In this document: positions 54,121-62,901 of the stretch, piece by piece | How the letters are laid out: every line of letters begins with the position of its first letter | Position numbering within the stretch: position 1 is the stretch's first letter | Notes under the pieces: model-generated | Told to the model about the DNA's origin: nothing | The model's database searches: none | What the model saw: only the letters and a program-made list of their open reading frames with translations | Program-made: the position numbers and the translations under genes | Assembly: GCF_003096595.1 (NCBI RefSeq) | Contig: NZ_QEKO01000001.1 | Span: 868,001-932,000 of the forward strand | Origin: Pusillimonas noertemannii | GTDB taxonomy: Bacteria; Pseudomonadota; Gammaproteobacteria; Burkholderiales; Burkholderiaceae_B | DNA: 64,000 nt | Reading direction: 5' to 3'

Positions 54121-55794
54121 ATGGCCCAATACGTCTACACAATGAATCGGGTCGGCAAGATCGTGCCCCCCAAGCGGCAGATCCTGCGCGACATCTCCTT
54201 GTCCTTTTTTCCCGGCGCCAAGATCGGCGTGCTGGGCCTGAACGGCGCCGGCAAGTCGACCCTGCTGCGCATCATGGCCGGCGTCGACCGCGAGATCGAG
54301 GGCGAGGCCATCCCCATGCCCGGGCTCAAGATCGGCTACCTGCAGCAAGAACCCGTGCTCAACCCCGAGCACACCGTGCGCGAATCGGTCGAAGAAGGCC
54401 TGGGCGAGCTTTTCTCGGCCCGCAAGCGGCTGGATGAAGTCTATGCCGCCTACGCCGAGCCGGATGCCGATTTCGATGCCCTGGCCGCCGAACAGGCCGA
54501 ACTCGAAGCCGTCATCGCGGCGGCCGCCTCGAGCGGCTCCGACGACATCGAGCATCAGATGGAAATCGCCGCCGATGCGCTGCGCCTGTCTCCCTGGGAC
54601 GCCGTGGTCGGCAAGCTTTCCGGCGGCGAGAAGCGCCGGGTGGCGCTATGTCGCCTGCTGCTGTCCAAGCCCGACATGCTGCTGCTTGACGAGCCCACCA
54701 ACCACCTGGACGCGGAAAGCGTCGAGTGGCTGGAGCTTTTCCTGCGCAAGTTCCCCGGTACGGTCGTTGCTGTTACCCACGATCGCTATTTCCTCGACAA
54801 CGCCGCCGACTGGATACTGGAGCTGGATCGCGGCCACGGCATCCCCTGGAAGGGCAACTACAGCTCCTGGCTCGAGCAGAAGGACGAGCGCCTCAAGCAG
54901 GAAGAGGCGGCCGAGTCCGCGCGCCAGCGCACCATCAAGAAAGAGCTCGAGTGGGTCAGGCAGAACCCCAAGGGCCGGCAGGCCAAGGCCAAGGCCAGGC
55001 TGGCCCGTTTCGAAGAGCTGTCCTCGCACGACTACCAGAAGCGCAACGAAACCCAAGAGATCTTCATCCCCGTGGCCGAGCGCCTGGGCAACGAGGTGAT
55101 CGAGTTCGAGGGCGTGTCCAAGGGCTTTGGCGATCGGCTGCTGATCGACGATCTCAGCTTCAAGGTGCCGGCGGGTGCTATCGTGGGCATCATCGGGGCC
55201 AACGGCGCCGGGAAATCCACGCTATTCCGCATGATCGCGGGCAAGGACCAGCCCGATTCCGGCCAGGTAAAAATAGGCCAGACAGTACAGCTGGCCTATG
55301 TGGACCAGTCGCGTGAAGCCCTGCCCGATGAAAAAACCGTATTCGAGGCCCTGTCCGACGGCGCCGACCTCATCACCATCGGCAAGTTCGAGATGTCCTC
55401 GCGCGCCTACCTGGGGCGCTTCAACTTCAAGGGAAGCGACCAGAACAAGCGGGTGGGCAATCTTTCGGGCGGTGAGCGCGGCCGCTTCCACCTGGCCAAG
55501 ACCCTGATCTCGGGCGGCAACGTGCTGCTGCTCGACGAACCGTCCAACGATCTCGACGTCGAAACCTTGCGCGCGCTTGAAGACGCCCTGCTCGAGTTCG
55601 CCGGCACTGTCCTCGTCATCAGCCACGACCGGTGGTTCCTCGATCGCATCGCCACCCACATCATGGCTTTCGAAGGCGATTCCCAGGTGGTGTTCTTCGA
55701 TGGCAACTACCAGGAATACGAGGCCGACAAGCGGCAGCGCCTGGGTGAAGAAGCCGCCAAGCCGCGCCGGCTGCGCTACAAGCCGCTGAAATAA
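54121..55794 (+). CDS. ettA: Energy-dependent translational throttle protein EttA (ABC-F ATPase)
   Basis: The 557-residue soluble ABC-F protein starts MAQYVYTMNRVGKIVPPKRQ. It has two ABC domains with Walker A GLNGAGKST and GANGAGKST, signatures LSGGEKRRVALC and LSGGERGRFHLA, and Walker B LLLDEPTNHLD, joined by a basic linker. EttA binds the ribosomal E site and couples initiation of elongation to ATP level. No transmembrane segments are present. A terminator follows. Confidence 0.96.
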   Translation: MAQYVYTMNRVGKIVPPKRQILRDISLSFFPGAKIGVLGLNGAGKSTLLRIMAGVDREIEGEAIPMPGLKIGYLQQEPVLNPEHTVRESVEEGLGELFSARKRLDEVYAAYAEPDADFDALAAEQAELEAVIAAAASSGSDDIEHQMEIAADALRLSPWDAVVGKLSGGEKRRVALCRLLLSKPDMLLLDEPTNHLDAESVEWLELFLRKFPGTVVAVTHDRYFLDNAADWILELDRGHGIPWKGNYSSWLEQKDERLKQEEAAESARQRTIKKELEWVRQNPKGRQAKAKARLARFEELSSHDYQKRNETQEIFIPVAERLGNEVIEFEGVSKGFGDRLLIDDLSFKVPAGAIVGIIGANGAGKSTLFRMIAGKDQPDSGQVKIGQTVQLAYVDQSREALPDEKTVFEALSDGADLITIGKFEMSSRAYLGRFNFKGSDQNKRVGNLSGGERGRFHLAKTLISGGNVLLLDEPSNDLDVETLRALEDALLEFAGTVLVISHDRWFLDRIATHIMAFEGDSQVVFFDGNYQEYEADKRQRLGEEAAKPRRLRYKPLK

Positions 55795-55856
55795 AAGTAA
55801 TCAAGGGGGTCTGTTGGTTTTTTCGGCCACTTTGTTACATTCATTCAGCAAGTTGT

Positions 55857-55893
55857 AAAAATAGCCCCGCCGTCATTGGCGGGGCTATTTTTT
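55857..55893 (+). terminator. Rho-independent terminator after ettA
   Basis: The stem AATAGCCCCGCC/GGCGGGGCTATT with a short loop and a T run lies about 60 bp past the ettA stop. Confidence 0.85.
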
Positions 55894-56090
55894 ACCGATG
55901 CGGCCTATTTTCGATCTCCAGGCCAAGAGCGGGCCTGGCCGCGGTGTTGGGCCGATTACTTGCTTATAGAATCGTGGGGTGCCACAAGCGGCCTCTGATA
56001 CAGCTTTTTCTCACGTTAACAATTGCCCTTTTCAGGGCCAGGCAAACCGGTTATCGTGAATTCAATACTGTCAAAAGTCGGGAGTACACA

Positions 56091-56318
56091 ATGAAAACGC
56101 AACGTCTTGCCAAGTGCTTTGCCATCGCCATGCTTGCCGCCGCCACGGCGGGCTGTTCTTCTTGGGACAACATGAGCGGCCGTCAAAAAAGCGCGGTTAC
56201 GGGCGCTGGCTTGGGTGGAGTGGCCGGCGCGGTCATTTCAAGCGGCGGTGTGCTGGGTACGGTCGGCGGCGCAGCCATCGGCGGCGTCATTGGCGACCAG
56301 GTCGGCAAGAACCGCTGA
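56091..56318 (+). CDS. Small lipoprotein with glycine-zipper segment
   Basis: The 75-residue product has a lipoprotein signal peptide (MKTQRLAKCFAIAMLAAATA) with lipobox ATAGC and acylated Cys22. The mature part contains glycine-rich GAGLGGVAGAVIS and GGAAIGGVIGDQVG, a glycine zipper that can insert into membranes, as in OsmB/SmpA-like small proteins. It is likely outer-membrane anchored. The ATG at 56091 was chosen because it starts the signal peptide. It is convergent with minE. Confidence 0.85.
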   Translation: MKTQRLAKCFAIAMLAAATAGCSSWDNMSGRQKSAVTGAGLGGVAGAVISSGGVLGTVGGAAIGGVIGDQVGKNR

Positions 56319-56470
56319 TCGCGTCGCGGGTCTTTCCCGGTGGCTCGCACCGAGCCGCCGGGCTCATGCATGGCCTGCGTGCCGGTCCTTACGGGCCGCC
56401 ACGCAGGCCTGATTGTTTTTATGTCCCATGGGGCGGCAAGGCTCTTCGAGACCGCTGGTGCCGCCGCCAC

Positions 56471-56498
56471 AATAAAAAGCCAGCCGTCATGGCTGGCC
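56471..56498 (-). terminator. Rho-independent terminator of the min operon
   Basis: On the minus strand GCCAGCC-ATGAC-GGCTGGC is followed by TTTTTATT, 23 bp downstream of the minE stop. Confidence 0.8.
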
Positions 56499-56520
56499 TT
56501 GCCCTGCAGCCGGATGAGGC

Positions 56521-56793
56521 TTAAGGTGCGGTGGCTTCGGCGCCGGGCTGCGGCATCTCGATCTTGACTTCGAGCACCTCGAGCGACTCTTGCCGGTCGA
56601 GATTGACCTTGATGTCTTCGGGATTGATCTTGACGTAGCGCGAAATGACCTCGACCAGCTCTTTTTGCAGCTGCGGCAGGTAGTCGGGGCCTGAGCCGGT
56701 GCCGCGCTCATTGATCAGGATGAGCTGCAGGCGGTCTTTGGCGACGCTGGCGGAAGTCTTTTTTTGTCCGAGTAGAAATGACAGGAACGACAT
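56521..56793 (-). CDS. minE: Cell division topological specificity factor MinE
   Basis: The 90-residue protein starts [20 protein letters not shown] (membrane-targeting and MinD-contact helix) and continues [11 protein letters not shown] and [16 protein letters not shown], the dimer beta/helix region. MinE releases MinD from the membrane and restricts MinCD to the cell poles. The ATG at 56793 lies 1 bp after the minD stop. It ends in an Ala/Pro-rich tail. Confidence 0.95.
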   Translation of the reverse strand: MSFLSFLLGQKKTSASVAKDRLQLILINERGTGSGPDYLPQLQKELVEVISRYVKINPEDIKVNLDRQESLEVLEVKIEMPQPGAEATAP

Positions 56794-56794
56794 A

Positions 56795-57610
56795 TCACTT
56801 GCCTCCGAAAAGGCGCTTGAACAGGCCGGGTTTTTCGTAATCGACGAAGCGCAGGGCTTTTTCTTCGCCAAGGTAGCGCGCGACCACGTCTTGGTAAGCT
56901 GCGGCGACGTCGCTGTCTCGGATGTGGATGGCGGGAACGCCCTGGTTGGACGCCTGCAGCACCGATTCGGATTCGGGAATGACGCCGATGAGCTTGATGC
57001 GCAGGATGTCTTCGATATCTTGCAGAGATAGCATCTCGCCGTCGGCCACGCGCTTGGGATGGTAGCGGGTAAGCAAGAGGTATTCCTTGATGGGCTCTTC
57101 GCTGTTGACCGCGCGGTGAGATTTGGCCGCCAGTATGCCCAGAATGCGGTCAGAGTCGCGTACCGACGAGACTTCCGGGTTGGTGACGACGATGGCGTCG
57201 TCGGCAAAGTACGAGGCCATGAGGGCGCCGGTCTCGATGCCGGCCGGCGAGTCGCACACAATGTACTCGAAGCCCATTTCCTTGAGGTCGTTGAGGGTTT
57301 TCTCGACGCCTTCCTTGGTCAGGGCCTCTTTGTCGCGCGTTTGCGAGGCGGGCAGAATATAGAGGTTCTCGAGTTGTTTGTCGCGGATCAGGGCCTGGTT
57401 CAGCGTGGCTTCACCCTGGATGACGTTGACGAAATCGTAAACGACCCGGCGCTCGCAACCCATGATCAGGTCGAGGTTACGCAGGCCCACGTCGAAATCG
57501 ATGACGACGGTCTTGTGGCCACGCATGGCCAGACCGGATGAAAAACTGGCGCTGGTGGTGGTTTTGCCCACGCCGCCTTTGCCGGAAGTCACCACAACGA
57601 TGCGTGTCAT
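56795..57610 (-). CDS. minD: Septum site-determining ATPase MinD
   Basis: The 271-residue ParA-type ATPase has the deviant Walker [33 protein letters not shown], and a C-terminal amphipathic helix ([12 protein letters not shown]) for membrane binding. It oscillates with MinE and recruits MinC to the membrane. It sits between minC and minE in a single leftward operon. Confidence 0.97.
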   Translation of the reverse strand: MTRIVVVTSGKGGVGKTTTSASFSSGLAMRGHKTVVIDFDVGLRNLDLIMGCERRVVYDFVNVIQGEATLNQALIRDKQLENLYILPASQTRDKEALTKEGVEKTLNDLKEMGFEYIVCDSPAGIETGALMASYFADDAIVVTNPEVSSVRDSDRILGILAAKSHRAVNSEEPIKEYLLLTRYHPKRVADGEMLSLQDIEDILRIKLIGVIPESESVLQASNQGVPAIHIRDSDVAAAYQDVVARYLGEEKALRFVDYEKPGLFKRLFGGK

Positions 57611-57715
57611 GACGATTGAGTTCCTCTAGATATAAATCACGTAATCGTAAAGCAAAACTTTGCTCGATTGCCGCGACTTGACGTTAATTGAATAAAGGCT
57701 TGGCAACAAATGTTG

Positions 57716-58513
57716 TCATTGCGTTTTTGTGTTCAACGCCGTGATCTGCAATGTTTCGCCGTCGAGCTGCACGATGGCGGCCTGGTTGTGCAGCTCGGTT
57801 TCGAGCTTGGTTTCAATGACCCGGTACACGCCGGCGATGGCGACCAGCTCGGGGTCGAGCTGGGTGGCGAAGATGCGGGCGCTGGTGTCGCCGCGCGCAC
57901 CGGCCATGGCCTTGCCGCGCAAGGGGCCGTAGACATGGATATTGCCGTCGGCGATAACCTCGGCGCCCTGGCTTACGACGCCGATGACGATCAGGTCGGT
58001 GTCGCGCGCATAAATGCGCTGGCCCGACCGCAGCTGGCGGTTGATCACCATGGCTGCGGGGGCCACTGCCGGCGTGGCGGGCTCTGGGGCGGCGGGTGCG
58101 CCGGGCTCGGCCTGCGGCGCCGCGGCTGCGGGCGCCACCACGGGCACTTCCGCTTCGGGGGCGGGCTTGCTGGCAGGGCGCGCGGGCGGGCTGGACAGGT
58201 CGACCTCGGTCAGCCCGCAGGCGCGGGCCGCCTCGAGCAGCGCACCTTGCGCGACGACCCCGATGGGATACAGCCGGTGCTCGCGCAGCGATTGCAGCAA
58301 CACAGGCCAGTCGACCGGGGTTTCGAGGCCAGACGCGTCGATGACGACCGGCTCGTTCTCGAAGAAAGAGCCCGCGTCATGCATGCGCTGGTCGAGCGCG
58401 GCCTGTAGCTGGCTTGCGTCGCTGCTGTGCAGCACGACCCGTACGGCATAGAGCGCCGCGCTTTTGAAATCGAGCGCGGCGGCCCCCTTGTGTTTGGTGG
58501 TGGATTTACTCAC
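57716..58513 (-). CDS. minC: Septum site-determining protein MinC
   Basis: The 265-residue protein has an N-terminal FtsZ-inhibiting domain, an Ala/Pro-rich linker (about 125-160) and a C-terminal beta-helix domain with [17 protein letters not shown] and [19 protein letters not shown], the MinD-binding part. The linker is longer and more Ala/Pro-rich than in E. coli, as usual in beta-proteobacteria. It heads minC-minD-minE. Confidence 0.95.
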   Translation of the reverse strand: MSKSTTKHKGAAALDFKSAALYAVRVVLHSSDASQLQAALDQRMHDAGSFFENEPVVIDASGLETPVDWPVLLQSLREHRLYPIGVVAQGALLEAARACGLTEVDLSSPPARPASKPAPEAEVPVVAPAAAAPQAEPGAPAAPEPATPAVAPAAMVINRQLRSGQRIYARDTDLIVIGVVSQGAEVIADGNIHVYGPLRGKAMAGARGDTSARIFATQLDPELVAIAGVYRVIETKLETELHNQAAIVQLDGETLQITALNTKTQ

Positions 58514-58631
58514 TGCCCTTGCTTACCCAAAGAAACCATGCCCGACAAAATACCAGAAGTCGGGCCTAAAACCGAGTGTTTTTGTGAACGGGGGCTGCTT
58601 GCGCGTGCCCGCGGCCATTGTGTTGGCCCCT

Positions 58632-60386
58632 TCATATCCACGCGTCGCGCAGCGTGGTGCTGCGGTTGAGCACCGGGCGCTCGGCCGTGGAATCGAAACG
58701 GTCGGCCACGAAATAGCCCAGCCTTTCGAACTGCCAGAAGTGTTCGGGGTGCGCCTGGGTGCCGGGCTCGAGCCAGGCCTGGACGGTCTGGAAAGAGTGG
58801 GGGTTGAGGGCGTCGAGGTAGTTCTTGTCGCCGCTGTCGGGGTGCGGGTCGGCGAACAGGCGGTCGTACAGCCTGACCTCGGCGGCGACGGCGTGTGCCG
58901 CGCTGACCCAGGTGATGTTGCCCTTGACCTTGACCGAGTCGGCGCCCGGCGTGCCGCTTTTGGTTTCGGGCAGGTATTCGGCGTGCACTTCCACCACGCG
59001 CCCGGAGTCGTCCTTGACGCAGCCGGTGCAGCGCACGATGTAGCCGTACTTGAGCCGCACTGTATTGCCTGGAAAAAGCCTGAAGTATTTCTTGGGCGGT
59101 TCTTCGCGGAAATCGTCGCGCTCGATCCAGAGCTCGCGCGAGAAGGGGAATTCGCGCATGCCGAGTTCGGGTTCGTGCGGGTTGCGCGGCGCGTGGCACA
59201 GCTCGCTTTGGCCCTCGGGGTAGTTGGTGATGACCAGCTTGAGCGGGTCGAGCACGGCCACGCGTCGTTCGGCACGCGGGTCGAGGTCGTCGCGCAGGGC
59301 CTGCTCGAGCAGGCTGTAGCCGATGCGCGAATCGGCCTTGGAAACGCCCAGGCGCTCACAGAACAGGCGGATGGATTCGGGCGTATAGCCGCGCCGGCGC
59401 AGGCCGGCCAATGTGGGCATGCGGGGGTCGTCCCAGCCGGCCACATGGCCGCCGCGCACCAGTTCGAGCAGCTTGCGCTTGCTGGTGACGACGTAGCTGA
59501 GGTTCAGGCGGGCGAATTCGATCTGCTGCGGCAGCGGACGCCGCAGGCGGCCCAGGCCGGCCAGTTTTTCAAGTATCCACTCGTAGAAGGGGCGCTGGTC
59601 TTCGAATTCGAGGGTGCAGAAGCTGTGCGTGATGCCCTCGAGCGCGTCTTCGACGGGGTGGGCCCAGGTGTACATGGGGTAGATGCACCATTCGCTGCCC
59701 GTGCGATGGTGCGGCACATGGCGTATGCGATACAGCACGGGATCGCGCATGTTCATATTGGGCGAGGCCATGTCGATTTTGGCGCGCAGCGCCATGCTGC
59801 CGTCGGGGTGCTTGCCGGCGCGCATGGCTTCGAGCAGGGCCAGCGATTCGGCCGCCGGGCGGTTGCGCCAGGGCGAATCGCTGCCTTTTTCGGTAAGCGT
59901 ACCCCGGGTTTCACGCATCTGCTCTGGCGATTGCTCGTCGACATAGGCGTCGCCCGATTCGATCAGGGCGCGCGCAAATTCGTACATGAAGCCGAAATAG
60001 TCGCTGGCGTAATACAGGTTTTCTTCGCCTTGGTGCTTCCAGTCGAAGCCCAGCCACTTGACCGCCTCGATGATGGCCTTGACGTATTCGTCTTCTTCCT
60101 TTTCGGGGTTGGTGTCGTCGAACCGCAGGTGACAGGCGCCCTGGTAGTCGCGGGCCAGGCCGAAGTTCAGGCAGATGCTTTTGGCGTGGCCTATGTGCAG
60201 GTAGCCGTTGGGTTCGGGCGGGAACCGCGTGCGGATGCGCGCCCTGTCGACCTCGCCGCCCTGTTGCACGTCGGCGGGCCCGGGGCGCCCGGCCCAGAGC
60301 TTGTTGTCGTAGCGGCCCTCGGCAAGGTCGCGCTCGATGATCGTGCGAAGAAAATTGGAGGTGGATGGGGTGGAAGCAGCGGTCAT
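58632..60386 (-). CDS. glnS: Glutaminyl-tRNA synthetase
   Basis: The 584-residue class I synthetase has the HIGH-type motif PNGYLHIGHAKSI, the KMSKS-type VTSKRKLLELV, and catalytic-domain segments RFDDTNPEKEEDEYVK and SPWRNRPAAESLALLEA. It charges tRNA-Gln directly, so the organism need not rely only on the GatCAB route for glutaminyl-tRNA. It is upstream of, and divergent from, the cydA-like gene. Confidence 0.97.
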   Translation of the reverse strand: MTAASTPSTSNFLRTIIERDLAEGRYDNKLWAGRPGPADVQQGGEVDRARIRTRFPPEPNGYLHIGHAKSICLNFGLARDYQGACHLRFDDTNPEKEEDEYVKAIIEAVKWLGFDWKHQGEENLYYASDYFGFMYEFARALIESGDAYVDEQSPEQMRETRGTLTEKGSDSPWRNRPAAESLALLEAMRAGKHPDGSMALRAKIDMASPNMNMRDPVLYRIRHVPHHRTGSEWCIYPMYTWAHPVEDALEGITHSFCTLEFEDQRPFYEWILEKLAGLGRLRRPLPQQIEFARLNLSYVVTSKRKLLELVRGGHVAGWDDPRMPTLAGLRRRGYTPESIRLFCERLGVSKADSRIGYSLLEQALRDDLDPRAERRVAVLDPLKLVITNYPEGQSELCHAPRNPHEPELGMREFPFSRELWIERDDFREEPPKKYFRLFPGNTVRLKYGYIVRCTGCVKDDSGRVVEVHAEYLPETKSGTPGADSVKVKGNITWVSAAHAVAAEVRLYDRLFADPHPDSGDKNYLDALNPHSFQTVQAWLEPGTQAHPEHFWQFERLGYFVADRFDSTAERPVLNRSTTLRDAWI

Positions 60387-60497
60387 TGCGGAAAGCGGAA
60401 TGGAAAAACATGCGAAGTAAGCATTTTGCCACGTTCACATATATTTGCCCGCGCGTGCGCCCAAAATCCGTGTTCAGGCTCTAAACTAGCGGGCATT

Positions 60498-61835
60498 ATG
60501 AATACGACCGTCTGGCTTTCTCAGATCCAGTCTCTCGTCAGCCTGGGGTTCATGTCGCTGTTTCTGCTCATCGAGCTGGGCCTGGCCTGGGTGCTGCTGT
60601 TCTTCAGGCTGGCCGACCGGTACTCGCCCGGCAATGCCTGGATGCTTGCCTATCGGTTCTGGGTGCGCGTCTATGCGCTGGCGGCGATTCTGGCCCTGGC
60701 GGCCGGCATCCCGGTGCTCATCGAGCTGGGCAGCCTCTGGCCAGGCCTGCTCGATCGCATCGGCGACGTGGCCGGCCCCTTGCTGGCGGCCGCCATCCTG
60801 ACCACCTTCATCGTCAAGTCGTGCTTCATGAGCGCCATGCTGTTCGGCCAGCGCAGCCTGTCCGACACCGCATACACGGCCGTGGTGTTCATGGTGGCGG
60901 CCGGCACCACGCTTTCCGTCCTGTGGGTCCTGGCGCTGGTGGGCTGGATGCAGACTCCGGCGGGCACGGGCTTCTTGAACGGAGAGTATTTCGTCACCGA
61001 CTGGTATCAGGTGGTCTTCAATCCCTCTGTGGGCTGGCTGTTCCTGCTGCTGGCGGCGGCGTCGGGCATGGCCGTGGCCTTCATGCTGTTGGGCGTGATC
61101 GCGGGCCGGGCGTCGTCGCTGCCGGCCGACGACAGCGGCCGCCAGGTCTTCCGTGCCGGCGCAGTCATCGGGCTGGCGGCCGTGCTCTTGTATGGCGTGG
61201 CCATCACGGGCTACGGCCGCATGGTTGCCACCTACCAGCCGGCCAAGGCGGCGGCCACGGCGGCCTACTGGCAAAGCGGGCAGCAGCCCGATCTGGTGCT
61301 GTTCGGGTGGCCTGACGAGCAGCGCGAGTCCACGCGTGCCGTGCTGGCCTGGCCTCATGCCGGTGGAAAATGGCTGGGTTTCGACGAAGACGGGAGCCTG
61401 ATCGGGCTCGACCATTTTTCGGGCATGCAGCCGCCCGTGGCGCTTACCTTCTGGTCATTCCGGGTGGCGCTGGCGGTGGCGCTGGCCATGCTCGTCGCCG
61501 CCTGCGGAGCATTGTGGTGCATGCGGCGCAAATATATTGAACACGGCGACCTGCCGGCCGGCTGGAGGCGCTTCTTCTCCTGCATGACCTTTCTCGGCTG
61601 GCTGGCCGGGCCCGCCCTGCTGTGCCACGTGCTGGCGGGGCAGGCACCCTTCATCATCAGCCAGACCGTCACTTTCATGGAAGTCGCCGGCTCCACCCGG
61701 CCCTCCCACCTGGTCATGGGCATTGCAGCCCACCTGGCTGTGTACAGTGCGTTGCTTCTGGGCTTCATCCATTTGCTGCGGCACGGCGTGCAGTACGGCG
61801 TGGTGCCGGTGGCCCGCAGAAGGGGTAGGGCGTGA
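60498..61835 (+). CDS. CydA-like subunit I, lacking canonical heme-ligand residues
   Basis: The 445-residue membrane protein aligns well with cytochrome bd subunit I: LSQIQSLVSLGFMSLFLLIELG at the N-terminus, GTTLSVLWVLALVGWMQTP, then QPAKAAATAAYWQS and LFGWPDEQ. However, residues that ligate hemes in E. coli CydA are replaced: His19 by Met19, His186 by Leu185, Met393 by Ala324. Glu99 and Glu107 are Ala99 and Lys107, and the GRQPW motif is degraded to GQAPF. The long Q loop is also reduced. It overlaps the cydB-like gene by 4 bp (GTGA). It cannot be a normal heme-bd oxidase; it may be a specialised CydAB paralogue. Confidence 0.85.
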   Translation: MNTTVWLSQIQSLVSLGFMSLFLLIELGLAWVLLFFRLADRYSPGNAWMLAYRFWVRVYALAAILALAAGIPVLIELGSLWPGLLDRIGDVAGPLLAAAILTTFIVKSCFMSAMLFGQRSLSDTAYTAVVFMVAAGTTLSVLWVLALVGWMQTPAGTGFLNGEYFVTDWYQVVFNPSVGWLFLLLAAASGMAVAFMLLGVIAGRASSLPADDSGRQVFRAGAVIGLAAVLLYGVAITGYGRMVATYQPAKAAATAAYWQSGQQPDLVLFGWPDEQRESTRAVLAWPHAGGKWLGFDEDGSLIGLDHFSGMQPPVALTFWSFRVALAVALAMLVAACGALWCMRRKYIEHGDLPAGWRRFFSCMTFLGWLAGPALLCHVLAGQAPFIISQTVTFMEVAGSTRPSHLVMGIAAHLAVYSALLLGFIHLLRHGVQYGVVPVARRRGRA

Positions 61836-62893
61836 TAGTCGATACGCTGGTCGAACTGCTGGGGTTCAGCGCTGAAGATCCGGCGTTCTGGATGCCCCTG
61901 GTTTTCATGGGCCTGCTGTTCGCCATCGTGGTGGCGGCCACGCTTCTCGACGGCTTCGACATCGGCGTGGGCTGCCTCGCCCTGGTGGCGCCCCGCGAGC
62001 TTCGTCCACGCATGCTGTCCCTGTTGAGTCCATGGCGCGACGCCAACGAGTTCTGGCTGTTCCTGGGGCTGGGCGTATTCGTCGCGGCCTTTCCCAATGC
62101 ATGGGGCAGCATCATGGGCCAGCTTTACCTGCCGCTTTGCCTGCTGGCGCTGGGCGTGCTGCTTCGGTCGGTTTCATTCGAATTCCGTCTGCGCGCGCCG
62201 CTCAATCTGCAGCAGCGCTGGATACTGGGCTTCGGCCTGGGCTCGCTGGCCACCGCCGCGGCCCATGGCTTGTTGCTTGCGCGGCTGGTCGTCGGCTATC
62301 GAAGCGGCGGCGGCTACCTGGCCTTCGGCCTGTTCGTGGCGCTGTGCTGCGTGGCGGCCTACTGCCTGCTGGGCGCCGCGTGGCTGATCATGCGCGAGCA
62401 GGGGCCGCTGAGGTTGCGCGCGGTATTCTGGGGCCGCCGTGCGGTCAGGTGGGCGGCAGCGGGTGCGGTCGCCGTGTCGGTGGTGCTGGCCTTCGCCAAC
62501 ACAGGCGTGTTCCTCAAATGGAGCGACGGGCCGCAATGGTCGCTGGTGGCCTGCCTGTGGATCGTGCTGCTGGTCTGCTTCGTGGTCATCGAGATCACCC
62601 TGCAGCGCATGGTCACCCACAGCGACGGCACGACCATGCTGCCGTTCCTGGCCACGCTGCTGGCCTTCCTGGTGATTCTCGGTGGCCTGTTCTACAGCTT
62701 CTTCCCCTATCTGGTGCTCGACAATATCACCATCTGGGACGCCTCGGCCTCGGTAAGCTCGCTGGGGCTGGTGCTGGCCGCCTCCATCGTGGCCCTGCCC
62801 GTGGCGCTCATCTTCAACATCTGGGTGTACTGGCGCATGTTCGGCCTGTCGCGCGCCCCGGTGCCGCCGGGCTTGAACAGAACCGGCCGCTGA
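61832..62893 (+). CDS. CydB-like subunit II
   Basis: The 353-residue membrane protein has the CydB-type segments LLDGFDIGVGCLALVAP, SPWRDANEFWLFLGLGVFVA (a variant of the WDGNEVWL region with Ala for Gly) and IWDASASVSSLGLVLAAS. About nine hydrophobic spans are visible. The start is GTG, overlapping the cydA-like gene. Its presence next to a heme-ligand-less subunit I suggests the heterodimer is retained for a function other than heme-based oxygen reduction. It converges with a sensor kinase gene only 8 bp away. Confidence 0.88.
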   Translation: MIVDTLVELLGFSAEDPAFWMPLVFMGLLFAIVVAATLLDGFDIGVGCLALVAPRELRPRMLSLLSPWRDANEFWLFLGLGVFVAAFPNAWGSIMGQLYLPLCLLALGVLLRSVSFEFRLRAPLNLQQRWILGFGLGSLATAAAHGLLLARLVVGYRSGGGYLAFGLFVALCCVAAYCLLGAAWLIMREQGPLRLRAVFWGRRAVRWAAAGAVAVSVVLAFANTGVFLKWSDGPQWSLVACLWIVLLVCFVVIEITLQRMVTHSDGTTMLPFLATLLAFLVILGGLFYSFFPYLVLDNITIWDASASVSSLGLVLAASIVALPVALIFNIWVYWRMFGLSRAPVPPGLNRTGR

Positions 62894-62901
62894 CATTGCC
62901 C

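Noticed and set aside
58464-60497. Long plus-strand open frame upstream of the cydA-like gene
   Set aside because: It is antisense to glnS; the real start at 60498 begins the family N-terminus.
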